A program made the position numbers and the translations under genes. Source: Siphonodentalium dalli (lineage: Eukaryota > Mollusca > Scaphopoda > Gadilida > Siphonodentaliidae). Taken from it: a stretch of DNA of 64,000 bases. The stretch's first letter is position 1, and each line of letters starts with the position of its first letter. Of the stretch, positions 13,601 to 28,600 are shown in pieces. The stretch spans positions 74,740,705 to 74,804,704 of the forward strand of contig CP136067.1 of assembly GCA_032622095.1 (NCBI GenBank), read 5' to 3'. The notes beneath the pieces are model-generated. The model was not told where the DNA came from, made no database searches, and saw only the letters and a program-made list of their open reading frames with translations.

Positions 13601-16600
13601 ATTATTCCATACAATCTAGATTTTCAACCAAAAATTGAATTTAAATCCACAAATTTTCTTGAAAGCTTGGATATCTAACTTCAACATAATTGCGAAAGGC
13701 ATGGTTTGTGATCTGTCATTCAATGGAGGACAGTGCGCAAATGACCATATAAATGTTGGTTGGAAAATAAAAATATCAGATCAATCTCGACATTTTCATA
13801 CTGACATTTCCGATCATTGGCAAGGGTCACTCCATGCCATATATTTCACTTGGTTTGTCATTTGGTCTCGAATTGTTACCGAAAAATCTTGTAACAGACA
13901 TGCATTTTAAACAAGCAATATTAAAACCTAAACAAGAGGCCAATCACGACCAACAATAGGCCAATCACGACCAACTTCATCTAGACTGAATATATGCTTG
14001 TATACATAACGTGGAGATGATTGGAAAGATATATTATTAAGGGGTTTCCATTATTTACTTATATATTTATATAAATGAGACTGATCAGATAAAGTATTGT
14101 TTTTGATAGCATATGTTCATGTTATGATTATAGATAGGGTTATAACCGATAAATCGATACCAAGATCTATACAGGTGAAGAGTGTGTCATGATTAATCTG
14201 GATGTGAATTATGAGAGTGATGCGCAAACAATATTTGACTTATCATACTGGATCTAGCATGTGTCTATGGAACAGGGTTAATATGTGTGTACCAGCTAAA
14301 TATTTTGAGGCAAATCAACCAAATGACACCAACTATACAGGTCAGGGGTGTGTCATCATAAACTTTGCTATGAAATATAAACACAATCTGATGGCAAATA
14401 GTTGAGTTATCAAATCAGATATGATCGCTGGAAGGGGTTAATATATCCCAAACTATTAAATTGACTGATCAATAATCTATACTATATATTTTGAGACTTC
14501 CGTATATATATATATATGTACTTTATAGAATCGAAAACGGCTGGCTCGATTGAGTTCAAACTTCCCATCTAAGGGTAAAAACCCACGAACACCGTAGTTG
14601 TCGTGTTTTGGAGAAGCTCTGAGCACCCTTTATCCACTCCCAAATCACTGCAAAGGCACGGCGGGGGTTAATCAAGTGATAATTTAATGAGCGTTTGTTT
14701 TTGACGCATCGCTATAAAGAGCGTCTGTTTACCATTCAACGTTATTAGCATCTGCAGAGAGATATACAGGAACATTGAGTGGTTTCCTATGCGGGGAGAT
14801 TTATTGGATGCCATAGTACTCTTACAACATCATTGTTATAGTATGTATGACACTTAGGTCAGGGCTTAGGGGGGGGGGGGGGGGGGGGGGGGTAGTTATA
14901 GGCATAATGCTTCTCAGAAATCCCGGTTACAAACCAACACTCACAATTTCGTATTTACGCAAACGCAACGTTATCACTCGAAATTTATTATGCAGAGATA
15001 TACGGGAACAAGTGCTTTCCTATTTTTAGAACGCAACACATGATACCAAACAAAATTACGTCGCGTTGGTGATGGCGTTCACGACGGGATTAATTGACTG
15101 TCCTCTCTTTGCGAGGATGGGGTTCACGACGGGATTAACTTTGCGGGGACTATTGACCATCTCGTAAGGGTGGACAACCTCTGTCAGGGGCTGCTCAATG
15201 GCCACGGGCAGGTTAAAAAAAATCATACCTCTTCTGGGTCTGGGCGTGTATAGACATGAGCGTGTTGTGTTCCTAAGAACGCGGAGCGTGTTGTGTTCCT
15301 AAGAACGCGGATCGGGTAAGTTTTTCCGCCCTAGGTGAGCTCAAACTTCATATATAAGTGTAAAAACACACGGGGATCGTCGACGTCGCATTGTGTGAAA
15401 CATTCTTATGTCTGTCGTTCCTAGGAACGGGGGAATTTTTCATCGGGTCAGTCTTAACCTTCAAACGGGTACCCACAAATTATATATTGTGACCCCGACA
15501 TTACCTTGACCTTGAAAATGATCAATTCAAGGTCAAATCGGGTAAAATATTGAAAAACCCAATATTAACTCATTGAAAAACACAAACAAAACATAAAACA
15601 TTGTCATGTTTCTGACCAAGCACGCCAGTGGCGGGCTAACCTGCTAGTATTTCATAAAAAGCATGTGACTGGTTCCATGCAATAACTCAATGCCATAGAA
15701 TACCGTGTTTACAAAAGAGGCCAAAATATACTGCTACAAATATGATCCATCCCTTGTCTAAACACTGGGTTGGAAGTTTACTCTTTCACATACATTAAGG
15801 CACATGCGCTTGAGGAATTTTAAAATCAGGGCATCACCAATAATCTATAAGAATATTACATATATATGTCTTATTGAGTGTTTATTAACAAATGAACCTG
15901 ATTCAACTAGAGGTGTGACTGTCCCAATGGGACTAAGGATACCCCCGTGTTTTTAAAATACTAAGATGTTTCATATGTCAGTAACCATTTAGTTAAAATA
16001 ATAAAATAACAGTTCCCATTGCAGGTGCACAACCCTAACCCTAATCTTAAACCTATTGACTGAAAAATGTAGGAATAAAAGCTCGGACAAAATTATGCAT
16101 GTTGCGAAAATGTTCTTAAGTCGAAAAAGGGGAATAACTCCACAAAATACAGTCGGACAGACATCATAATCGCAGGTGCACAGGTTCCCATGGTACTAAA
16201 TATCAGTGCCAAGATTCAAAAACATTGACCTATAAATGTAGGAATAAAAGCTCAGACAAAATTATACATGTTGCAAAAAAAAATTCTAAGTCGAAAAAGG
16301 GGGATAACTCCACCAAAAAATGTCGGACAGACGTCATAATCGCATGTGCACAGGTTCCCATGGTACTAAATATCTGTGCCAAGTTTTTTTTAAATTGACC
16401 TAAAAATGTAGGAATAAAAGCTCAGACAAAATTATACATGTTGCGAAAAATTTCTAAGTAAAAAAGGGTGGATAATTCCACCAAAAAAAGTCCGACAGAC
16501 GTCATAATCGCAGGTGCACAGGTTCCCATGGTGGTTGATGTCTGTGCAAAGTTTCACGAAAATTGATCAAAAAACGACTGAGAAAAACTCCGGACAAATT

Positions 16601-19600
16601 TGTGTCCATGGACGGACGGACAAGCTGATTCCAGGGGGGTATAATAAAGGGTTAATATAATATAATATTTTTCTGTATAATTGAAACAATAGCCATGTAG
16701 AATTTTCTGCTTGTTTATACCCATTGCACAGATAATTCCTATTGACAAGCAGCCATTATTTTAATTTAATATTGATAGCATGTGTCTATGTGGTTGGTGG
16801 GTGTGAAGGGTTAATATCATTTTCAAAAACTGTTATTGAGACAGTGCAAATTTGGAGACATATATATAACATGCTACTGTGCCATATCCGCTATATATAC
16901 ACAATAGAGACTTTAAAATGTGTATATAGTGTCCTAAGTGCGAAGTCGGAATACAGCGACCATTTGAGCTTCCTTTATGGGGTCGCTTCGGTGGCCGTGT
17001 GGTATTGACGTCGGACTTTGAGTCACAAGGAGCGTTCGCTATCATGGGTTTGAATTCCACCCAATCCCAAAAAATTTGCACCGTCTCAAAAATCACACTT
17101 GTTCTAAAAATAGGCGCCTTGTGTGTTGTATAGTCCCAGACATGTTCAAAAAACAATGCTCGGCATGTTTCGGAGAGCTATATATAACATGCTACTGTGA
17201 TATATCTGCTATATATATTCTCTTATATATGCAAGGCTCCCTATGGCAGACTCGCAGAGCCTATGTGAGACTCGCATATATAAGAGAATGCATTGGCACA
17301 GGGTTTTCGCAAAATTTCAGGAAGCTCCAGTCATGGAAGGTTAACCTCAGACAAGAAGCCTACTCAATTTAGGTAAAAGCTCCTGCATATTATAAAAAAA
17401 AAAATTAACAAACTTCATGAGCTGAAAGCAAGAGCTTTTTAAGATAAATGAAAGTTCAATAAAATTGTTAAATGTTACCTGAGATCTGGCCAACCGGGCT
17501 GTGAAATGAGTTTTAATAGGTCTGGACTTCAGGAAACTGTAGACTTGGAAAGCAACAACTGGCCGTGGATATAGTCTAAGTGTCCTGGTGTGCTCACTGA
17601 AGTTACCAAGGACATTTGGGGAATTGAAAAACCTGACCTGAAAGAGAATTGGAACTGGGGTGACAATATTTTCCAACTCTATGACATCAGGCCATTCACA
17701 TCTCGTCAGCGTCAATCAAACTATGATGTTATTATTAACAAAGTACATACAATAGTGTTAGAAATACAGTTAAATGTATAATAAAGATATAGGAAACTAA
17801 AGTTACATAATAGATATTTTGTTTTTATTTTTTATATCCAGATCAGAGTTGTAGGCATGGCTATACCGCTCACTAACCCCGAGCTGGGTGCACTTTGCCT
17901 GGAATGGACATAGCCACAAATTCTGCTGTCTTCCTATCCACCCTATCTAGTGAATGAGAGTAACTCGGATTATGACAGAAGTTGTGAGTATATACATATA
18001 CATGATGTATATGTTTGTGTATATATGTATATGCATTGAGGTATCCCCTCATTTTTTATTTTAATATACACAACTATGTACAGAGCAATACCGGGTCGGC
18101 ACATCCTGGCCTTCTCAATAGCTTACAATGAATAATGGAAATCGAGGGTTACTGGCATGTATATATACATGAAGTAAGAATCCTTGAGTCCATATTTTAG
18201 AGTGGACTTGTGAGGTCAGTACCTCCACCATTAATGCTAAGCTATTGAAAATGCCAGGATGTGCCGAAACAAGTATCTAGCTCTGTACATAGTTTTGTAC
18301 ATTAAAATAAACAATGAACAGATACCTTTTATAATTTCTACAATATTCAATTCTTCATGTCAGCAATCACTTACCGTGCTGGCTTTTTGAAAAAGGGTTA
18401 ACAAGGGGTACGCATCTAAGATGCTTTTGTCGAGTTTTTTGGCAGTCGAACCAAACTTCTGCCAATAAGGTGCACAACTCCGGGAAAAAAAGTTGGACGG
18501 TGGTATATTATTGCAATAGACCTATATACCAAATATCAATTGAATCCGTTAATATTTCATTGAGTTATCGCACTAACGGTGATAAAATTGTTATTAAAAT
18601 AGACAAACTAAGACCCATAACTCCGGAAAACATATTCAGACAAACCAGGTTTTCGAACTCGTCCGAGATATTGTTGCAGGAGACTCATATACCAAATATT
18701 GTTGAAATCGGTTAATATTTCATCGAGTTATCGCGCTAATGGTGATCAAATTGCTAAAAATAGATAAACTAAGACCCATAACTCCGGGAAAAAAATTCCA
18801 ACAAACCTGGTTTTCGAACTCGTCCGAGATATTGTTGCAAGAAACTCATATACCAAATATTGTTGAAGTCTGTTAATATTTCATCGAGTTATCGCGCTAA
18901 CGGTGATAAAATTGCTAAAAAAGACAAACTAAGACCCATAAGGGGTCATCTCAAAACTCCAATCGGTACCGATTGCCATTTACCGATTGTATTCAAGCCT
19001 TTTGAATCGGAAAATAATCGGTAAAGTCAGACAGCGTAATCATGTTAGTAGCGTCATTAACGGTAAAATCGGTACCGATTTTACCGATCAATATCCATGA
19101 GTGAACGCATTACGTCGCAGTCGGTAAGTCAATCGGTGAAATCGGTACCGATTTATTGAAACTTTTAACGTTCGATTTGTTGTTGTACATGTATGAAAAA
19201 GTTAACGCCGTAGTTGCAAAAACACTCGGTGAAATCGGTACCGATTGAGACGTTTTATGTTCGATTTTTGTTGTAGGCCTACATAGATCTAGGGCCCAGA
19301 TGGTCGTGGATTTTCCATCGAAAAAAAAATCAGATAGTGGTTTATTTGCATTCTTTTATGTATTAGGTATTATTAGATTAATTGGCAGTAACAATTATTC
19401 TCATCGGAAATATTTTTTTCGTTTCCGAATCCGTACTTTACATATGCACATAAATTGATAAATTGTATGATTTTAACTCCACTTTCATCTCATCAAATTA
19501 CACTTTAATCATCATTGATTGTCATATCAATTACCATTTTAGCATAATCTGCATACTCATTCAATTATTACTAATTGTTTAATATATTAACGTATTTTAT

Positions 19601-22600
19601 CTGCAATGTATCAGAATGTATTGTGATATTTTCTTCACTGTTTATCTATTCGTTGCGTGATTGGCTGAATCCCGTAAAGCTCCGCCCATCGCATGTCGCT
19701 CATGTTTACCCGGCAGATTCAAACGTTTTCCTGGTGTGTGTCGCGTTTCTATAATCTTCATGTATCGACAGATCTAATGTTAATCTCCCCAAATTAATCG
19801 CATATATGAATCCAAGTTGCCATTCTATTCCTATGCGAATGGGTCTCCAGACAGGCTGGGGTGGGTTTTTAATTTGGTTTTTGCTAGATGATCGCGATCT
19901 CTCGTCGAGGTTGGGGGGGGGGGGCAGACTGGAGTAGACTCTTTTTTTACGAGATCAATATTTTTACCCATTATATATGGGGTGCTCCTCGTGCAAAGGA
20001 GGGACTACAAGAACAGAACACTCTCAGAACAGAATGTACACATGACGTGTGCGGGATCTTGTAATACAGACACTCGAAAGCATGTGTTTGTCATAACGTA
20101 AACAGATTCGTGGTACCTGGCACGCGCACTGAGTAGGTATCCGTTTTCGGAGAACCCCGTCATTTTCTTAAAAAATGTTCCGGTGACTCGCTTAAATTGA
20201 ACATTTTATTCTTTTGAATCACTAATTATGTTTTAGTTTGGGTAAGGATATCTTTTCTCTATTTGATTTCTTTACAAATCACCGGTGCATGGATCTATTT
20301 TTTATCCCAACTAAAACGTGAGTGAGTTGGCTCTACGACAATTAGTTAAAACAACAGCTGTCGATCAAACTTAAAATAGGCGTGTCTTTGTCACACGAAA
20401 ATTACCTAATACGTAATTAGCTGATATAAATACTTCATTATCAGGCTATGATTGATTGAAACTGCACATTTGGCATAGCATTGCATGTGACTGTCATTTC
20501 GTGATGATTTATACCAATTACATCACAAATACCAGTCGAAAGATTTGACAATGAATGAATGGTCGCCTATATAACACAGGCGTTCGTGGTACCGGTAGGC
20601 CTATTAACTTGATAATATATACATAAAAAAACATGTGTTGCTAGACCAATATGCTACGGCGATACCGAAGTACTCAGGCGCTGCGATCATTAGCGACGTT
20701 ATTTTGAAACGTACGTTCTGATCGGTAGATTCGGTACCGATTGTGACCGTCACAAATTGACGTAATCGGAAAAATCGGTACCGATTTCACCGATCGACGC
20801 GTTGTTCAAAAACGTCGTTTCTACGTTGTAATCGGTATTTTATCGGTAGAAATGACTTCCACAAAGCGTTATCAATCGGGAAAATCAGTGTTTTTGCCCA
20901 TTTTACCGATTTTAGTTTTGAGATGACCCCTAACTCCGGAAAAAAAATTTGGACAAACCTGGTTTTCGAGATATTGTTGCAAGAGTCTCATATACCAAAT
21001 ATTGTTGAAATTGGTTAATATTTGCGTGAATTATCGCGCTAACGATGAAAAACTTGACTAAAAACCATCTAAGATGGATAACTCTTGTCAAAAAGTTTGG
21101 ACGGGACCTATTTTCTGCATGCAGTAAATAGTCATTGGGAGCAACTCACATATCAAAATTTTCCATTCACAAATGTCAAAGTTATAAGGCATTCTTTAGG
21201 TTCGCCCGCCCGCCGACTGCCCGCCCGCCCGCCAACCGTCCCTCGTCAAACCATAAGTCGAGTTTTTTAAAAACTCGACTAAAAATCTACAAATCTGATA
21301 TATTTTACCATTTGTATTTGTTACAACATTGGAATTGACTCGTGTCTATATAACTGTACCATATTGATTGTCTAAGGCAAAAAAAAAAGATATTTGATTC
21401 TCAAGCAATTTTTTTGAAAATCATTGGGCAAGCGTGGATTTTATTTTGTTCTGCTCATAGACTGGCATAGTAAACATAGGTCATTATACCTTCCCAGGTC
21501 CAGAAATATAGGGAGAACTTTGTAATGGATATAAATAAATTTAATTTGATATAAAGAATGACAAATTATGACATTGTACTACTTGCACATCATATAGGGA
21601 TTACCTAGATTGATGTTTATTGATATGATTTTAATATTGGCACAATAATTTTTAACACGCAGAACTACATATCCGATTCATATAAAAATACTGAATGTAA
21701 ATCCAGTTAAAACAAAAAGATAAAGTGATCTTCAAAACTATCATAGAAAGTCTTGATTCACTTAGTCCACTGACTAATTAGAGATATATGTACCGCAATG
21801 GTTGATAGACAATAAAACTTCAAATAACCATCATAAAAATGGCCAAAATACACCGCTTGTCAAACAGCAGTGCGCTCCGGTTTGCGTATCTTCTATCACA
21901 ATAGTGTAGCAAGCGGGAAAAGGTCAAATATTCAATTTTCTGGTGATCTTTTATACAAATATTTCAACACATTTGGCCAATAACATTGGGGGTTTGGACA
22001 GCCTGTGGTGACAATATATCTGATAGTTATCATTGCCTATGGTCTTTTATTGAATACCCACACACACACACACCGTTGTATTTAGCTCCTACTTGATATT
22101 TGAAACATAACTAACTTCAGTGTGACAGTTTCCTATTTTCGTGTTACTGGTTTACAACTACGGTGAAAATTTGAAATCCAATATCAAAATAAAATGGTCC
22201 AATGTGGGCCATTTTTTCTATGTGGCTATGCCTGAGAATCAAAACCCTTTTTTTTTTTTGGCCTAATGTGTAGAAATTATATATGGATGCTCAAAGCCTG
22301 AAATAAAACATAATTAATCAATCATCAATCACAAACAAGAATTCATATATATGAAATGGATTTAAAAAAAATTCCAGCATACCATAGCAACCCTTGTTGC
22401 AACGTCAACTGAGTCAACATCATTCCCGTAAATCAGTGGATTGAAACCAGCTGTTGTTGTGTTGAGATCACTCCCTCGTCGCCACGTATCTGGTGGCTGT
22501 GGCAATGCATCAAGGTTTTTGATTGGTTGAGGAGTCATGCTCATGCTAGCTAAGGCCTAAAATAGTGGATTAGACAAAATTAAAACCTGTGAATGATCAC

Positions 22601-25600
22601 ACAAAAAACCCTCATAGTTGACTATGGCAATCAGCAATGCCGAAGCCATTTGCTGAAGCAAACTGGGCCATAGCAATGGACAATGGATTGCCATAGCGGA
22701 TTGCAAGCCAAACAATTTTATTTAAGAGGGCTGCACAAATAAGATATGGAAAGATTACAAATACAAAAATAAAACGGTTTCTTGGCCACACGTCCTCCAA
22801 AAAATGTGTTTTATTTTTTTGGATGGTGGTTTTTTAGAAGCAACATTTTTTTTTTAAATCACAAATCTTTGGAGTGGAACCATATTCAAACTTGACCTGA
22901 ATAATGTGATGAATTTTCCACAAATCAAAGCTTCATTCAAATCAGTTGATATTAACTGGAGTTATTGCATCCGGACAACATGGAAAATAGCAATTTCTAA
23001 GTCGAAAAAAGAGCATAACTCTGATATCGAGAGACCGATCACAATCGGCAGATGTTTAACCCATACCTTGTTAATAGTGATTAGCTATTTTCAGTTTGGT
23101 TGCTAAAATCTATGACATTCAAATTTTAATTTTCAAAGATTAAAATACACTGTTAAAAAATCAGATCGAACCCATATTCGAACTCAATCTGTATTTTGGG
23201 CTGAGAATGAGAAACTCACATACCAAATTTGGTTTGGATCAGAGCAAATTTGTTTGAGTTATTGCAGCATGCGTGAATTCTAAGTAAAAAAAGGGCCATA
23301 ACATGGCTAAGCCATATTTGACAAAAAAATTCCGAATTATAGACAACATTGAGACACTCAAGTGAGAGACATATGAAGAATGGTTCTTATAAGTACATTG
23401 CAGATTGTATAAATCAAAAATTATTTCAGAATATGTTCTGAATAACTCTCACCCCATGATGTCTCACATATTGTAAAAGCGACATTGCAAGATGTGAATT
23501 CATTCATGCTTGCAACATTGTTTATGTTTTGTTTTGTACTTCACATCTTCTGTGCTGTTTTTTTTTAATTATAGGGTTCATATAACTATTACATGATTTT
23601 GGTGCATGTTGTGATGTATTAATGGCCCGAGACAAATGATTAACAGCCTAACAGTATATTTGTAATATGGGGAACACACCTTGGTGATGTTTGATTGTCA
23701 TTCTCCTCAACTCATATCTTACACTGCACATGTGTTGGAAACTCGCTACATTCAGCTATCTCAAAGTCTCGCTGTCTATGTCACTTAAGTCATCACCAAT
23801 GCACATTATATTTAACCAGTGAAGTTATTTTCTCAAATTACTGTGCTTAGTTTTTTGTTAAGCCGAAGACTTGATATTCCCCTGTTGTCACCAATCAATA
23901 TTGCTAATTATTACATGATCCGATCCATTACAGGTGAACATTGGCCTAACAATTATTAATTTGACGTTGTAAGCCAGTGCATTCTCTTATATAAGTGAGA
24001 CTCCCTATGGGAGACTCACATATATCAGAGAATGCAATATTCAATATTTCATTTGCATAATATTTTGAAGGCAGCCACAAAACAATTTACCTCACAGCTA
24101 AAATGCAGCTACATTAAGGCTAAAAAATAGGCATAAATCATAAGCTTGATATTCGTGACTGTCTGAATACAACTATAGAGCAGTAACATTACAGCTATGA
24201 AGCAGCTATTAGGAGTATTATTTGCATATTAATGATATTTTACAGAGCTCATTATGCATTTTGGTTCAAGCTGTATTATAGCTGGAATTATGTTCGCAAA
24301 TTAAAATTAATATCGATTAGAGCAATTTTGCATAGGAAGGTATATTAACTTAGCTGTAACTTTTTCTAACACACACACTGTAATATAGCTGAAATATAAC
24401 TGGAAATTAGCTGTAAAATAACTATAACTCCAGCTGTAACTGGAAAGTAACAGTAATACATATCTGTAATGTAGCTGTATCTTGGCAGAGGAATTATTCC
24501 ATTGGTTAAAACCATTCTATAATAATGATATACAACTGTCATTGTATAACAGGAAATAGTGCCAGGTGTACCCAAATGTATTATTGTTGTGCAAATGTGA
24601 CCTTTGACTTCCGGTTTGTCATCTGTTGAGAATCAGGCAATAGTAGCTAAATGCTACATTATTCAAGTGGGTATACAGGCAATTTCACTTAATTGCATAG
24701 TGTCAGAGCATGTTTTTTCTTATGTTATGTAATTAACTGAATATCCATACACCCAGAATGACATAATCCCCCCTTTATTATATCCATACTGTTTTTTTTT
24801 ATAACGGCATCAGTCTATAAATATGATTCTACTTTTTTGTTTCGTTCCTTCAATTTGTGGTTGACTCATTACAGGTAGCTTTGTTTGTTTGAAAATAAGC
24901 ATATAAAGAGCGAAATCTATGTTAATTTGTCTCAATTTAATTTCATTTGATATTATATCATCATCTGAAAAGCATTAACGTTCAAGATTAAAACAATTTT
25001 CTCACTGGCATCCCCAATTTTAAACACTGTACAAATGCGTATAGTCAGAATTTATTCTATAAGAAACCTATCAGAAATGCATGTCATAAATGTAATATAT
25101 ATATAATAATATGCAATAAATAGAGGATCTACAATGAGTCCCCAGTTTATAGCGGAATTTACAAAACGAGTTCAGTAAATTAAGTCTGGACAGAGCCTTT
25201 GTGAGGTCCATACCTAATTTACTGAACGAGTTTTGTAAATTTCGCTATAAACTGGGGACGAGTTGTAGATTCTATTTATTACATGATCCAAAACCACGAT
25301 AAAACATGCTTAATTCAACAAATGGGTCGCGAAACTAACATTCTTCTATAAGGCATGCGATAACGTTTCACGTAACTATGTGTTGTTTGCCCACGTAAAT
25401 AAATAGTCCCAGATAAATAAAGTCACTTTGGCATATTTAATGGCGTATATTTATTGATATAACTTTTCAAACTCTTCATTCATTATAGTTTGTTGGAAAA
25501 ATATTGAAAGCGATAGTATTTTTATACGTAGCGTGTGGAATGTAAACTTTTCGAAGATTTTACTGAGGTAAGTCATATGACTGATAAGTGCGATCACATG

Positions 25601-28600
25601 TCTACAATGCGGTCACATGACCAATCAGTATGGTCACATGACTGTAATTTCTGGAAATATCTGTTTTTCTAAACGATGACAGTGGTGGGCGGAGCTTAAA
25701 ATTATACTGCCAATCGCACACAGAGTTGATAATTGATAGTTGATTAAATGCCTTATACGATAAATATAAAGTTGTGTTCATTAAATAAAAACTGGTTGAA
25801 TGTGCTGATAATGAACTGGATTTGCTAGAATATTAGGATTGATAACAAATAATGATGACTAAAGTGTATTTTGAAACAATAAAAGTGGAGTGAAATTAGA
25901 TAATTTATGCGGAAATCCAATGAGCGGAATATAGTGCAAAATAAAATTGAGCTGTTTCAGCAAGAATAAAAGTTGGGCCTTCTAGCTTCTTCTTCGTTGT
26001 ATGGTACAAATTTCGGAAGCTAAGTTATACCACTGAAATATTGCCATACTGTTGTGCAGCATAGGCATGCAATTAAAAACATATGGCCATGATTAAAAAG
26101 GTGTTGGTTAAAACATCATAATGGCTCATATTCATCATAACTATTCTTCATCTCTTTTTCTCCACCTTAGCCTTTTGTTTGGAGAAGTAAACGACTGCCA
26201 GTAAATTAAACATAACTAAAATCACAATACCACGACATATATCAATTAACTGAGGGTTCGATCACAAGCCGCAGCTATACGCTATAATATTTTAACAATT
26301 TAGAAGGAATTAATCCACTCAGTTCACTTGAAAAGTTTATGATTTCTCAGTGGACCGCTTGCTAAATCCCTCCAGTCAAGATATTGCGTTAGCAAAAGAT
26401 TGAACTCTAATACACAACAGACTGTCGAAACTACAATAATTATTACTTAGGCACATTGGCATAACAGTATTATTTTCTAAATTGTAGGCTAGCTCTATTT
26501 GGTCGGGCATTGTTTTCCAGTTTTTGTTTGCTTGTTTTTTTTTTTTCGTTTTTTTTTACGTTTTGATGGCAGATATCGACTTTCAAGTAATAATAAAGAG
26601 CATCAATGCTTTCGTCGCCCAAATGCGGTAAACAATAAAGAGTGTTCTCAATTATAATTTTTGTTGTATCATGGGAGATTTTGTATATATATGGTAAATG
26701 CCCTGTCATTTACTCGGGGCAATATCAGATCCACCAGGCCCAGTTCTGTGATTTTATGCTATAGGTCAAAGTTCTGGAGTAGCATTTCCATATATGGAAG
26801 TCATGAATATTCAAAATATCCATATATGGAAATGCTACTCCAGAACATTAAACTGTAGCACTAAAACTATGGAACCAGGACTGGATGAATCTCTTAAACC
26901 ATGGAACGGGGCTGGATGAATCTCTGAAACTATGGAACCAAGGCTGGATGAATGTCTTAAACCATGGAACGGGGCTGGATGAATCATATACGGCTGTGAT
27001 TCAGTGATATCGCTTATTGTGACATTTTAATATAAAGAGCACCCATGCCTCTGTCGTCCAATGAGGTAGACAATAAAGAGCGTTCTCAATTACGAACTGT
27101 GTTGTCGAGGTATTATATAATGGGTGATTTGTATGTGGCGTGGTGGCATTTGAATATACGACTGATTGAGAATTTGGAAATAACTGACAAAAAAACAACA
27201 AATTAAACACCTAATTATATAGTTAACATTATTCCACCTAGTGTTTTTATAATGTTTTGACGCTTCTTATGACAAAGTTGATTCTTTTATAGCGCAAACA
27301 ATTTCGCCGGTTGACACTGATGAATAGTCGCTGAGTGACTATAAAATTTAGCACTATAGTAACATCTATTCAACAAACCAAACACGCGGCAGCATGTTAT
27401 TAATTATAATGGCTGCAAAAATTACCAATCCTAGGTGCTAGTAATTACTTTATTCATATAAATATATGGTCTGCTATATGATAATGACTTCCAAAGTGAA
27501 CCACACTATCTTGATTACTTAAATAATTAACTCATCGAATAGTGATGTAATCTATACACCAGCCTAACCGATTCCGCATTTTAGTATCGGAGTGACTACG
27601 ATTACGTAATCGTTGTCGGTATAATAAACTCCAGCTCAGAATTTGTGTTTTTAATTTCTTGACTATTTTGACGTCATCGTAGTCTAGTCACTGAGATCTC
27701 CGAAAACCAGTGGTTGTATTCTTTATTATTTTTTCAGCTTATTTATTATGTGACCGAAATAGGACTTGGATCATTTTAATCTCAATTGGGAGGGCTTTCC
27801 GATTGCGTTTGGTGGTTTTAGACCATATAAATCCTTTAAGCAATATGAGATTAACTGAAATTTACTGTACTACCTCTCAATTTGAACATAACATGACTTT
27901 AATCTGTTTATGCACCCATTACTATTTGGTTGATACAACATGAATTTCTGACCTGTTTGAGGTGATTCTTAAGTGCAGATCCCTCTGGTTCCGGCATAGT
28001 AGGTAGCTCTTCAACACCTCTTGGAACAACCACCTGTAATGATTCATCAACATATTTATATGCATCCTGCAGTTTCAATATGCGCACAAGAATTTTTGTT
28101 GAAAAGAAGACGTTTTAAGAATTACTTTGTAAGGAAATAGTTTTATGTCCCTTGCTCCGCCCTTATCTGAACTGTACTAACCCCATTTGAACAAAATGAA
28201 ATCCAGTCAGACAAGGACCTTCTATGCCAAATATAAGCTAAATAGGTCTGATGATTCTTGAAAAGAAGACGTTTTAGGAATAACTATGGAGGGAAAGAGT
28301 TATGTCCCCGTCTCTGCCCCTATTTGACCGAGTGACCCTTGGAATGACCATCTATGTACACCAAATATAATCTAAGTAGACTTGAAGGTTCTTGAGAAAA
28401 AAACTTTTTAAGAACTATAAAAAGATTGAGTTATGTCTTTGGCTCCGCCCCTATTTGACCTGGCAACCTCATTTGAACAAATCTGAATCCCAGTCACCAA
28501 GGGCCCATCCACGGTCTTGCGGTTCTGAAGAAGATGTTGATGGACGTGCAGATGGACAGATGGATAGATGGATGGATGGATGGACGAGGAGTGATGACTC

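Noticed and set aside
13635-13910. 91-codon plus-strand frame
   Set aside because: No splice context, no recognisable motif, AT-rich intron.
16029-16043. CCCTAACCCTAA, telomere-like
   Set aside because: Only two units at the edge of a monomer element; chance or part of that element.
16979-17065. Functional tRNA gene
   Set aside because: A- and B-box-like strings are present but the acceptor and anticodon stems do not pair; a SINE head is more likely.
17076-17372. 98-codon plus-strand frame overlapping the SINE-like and hairpin elements
   Set aside because: It spans two mobile repeats; no conserved motif.
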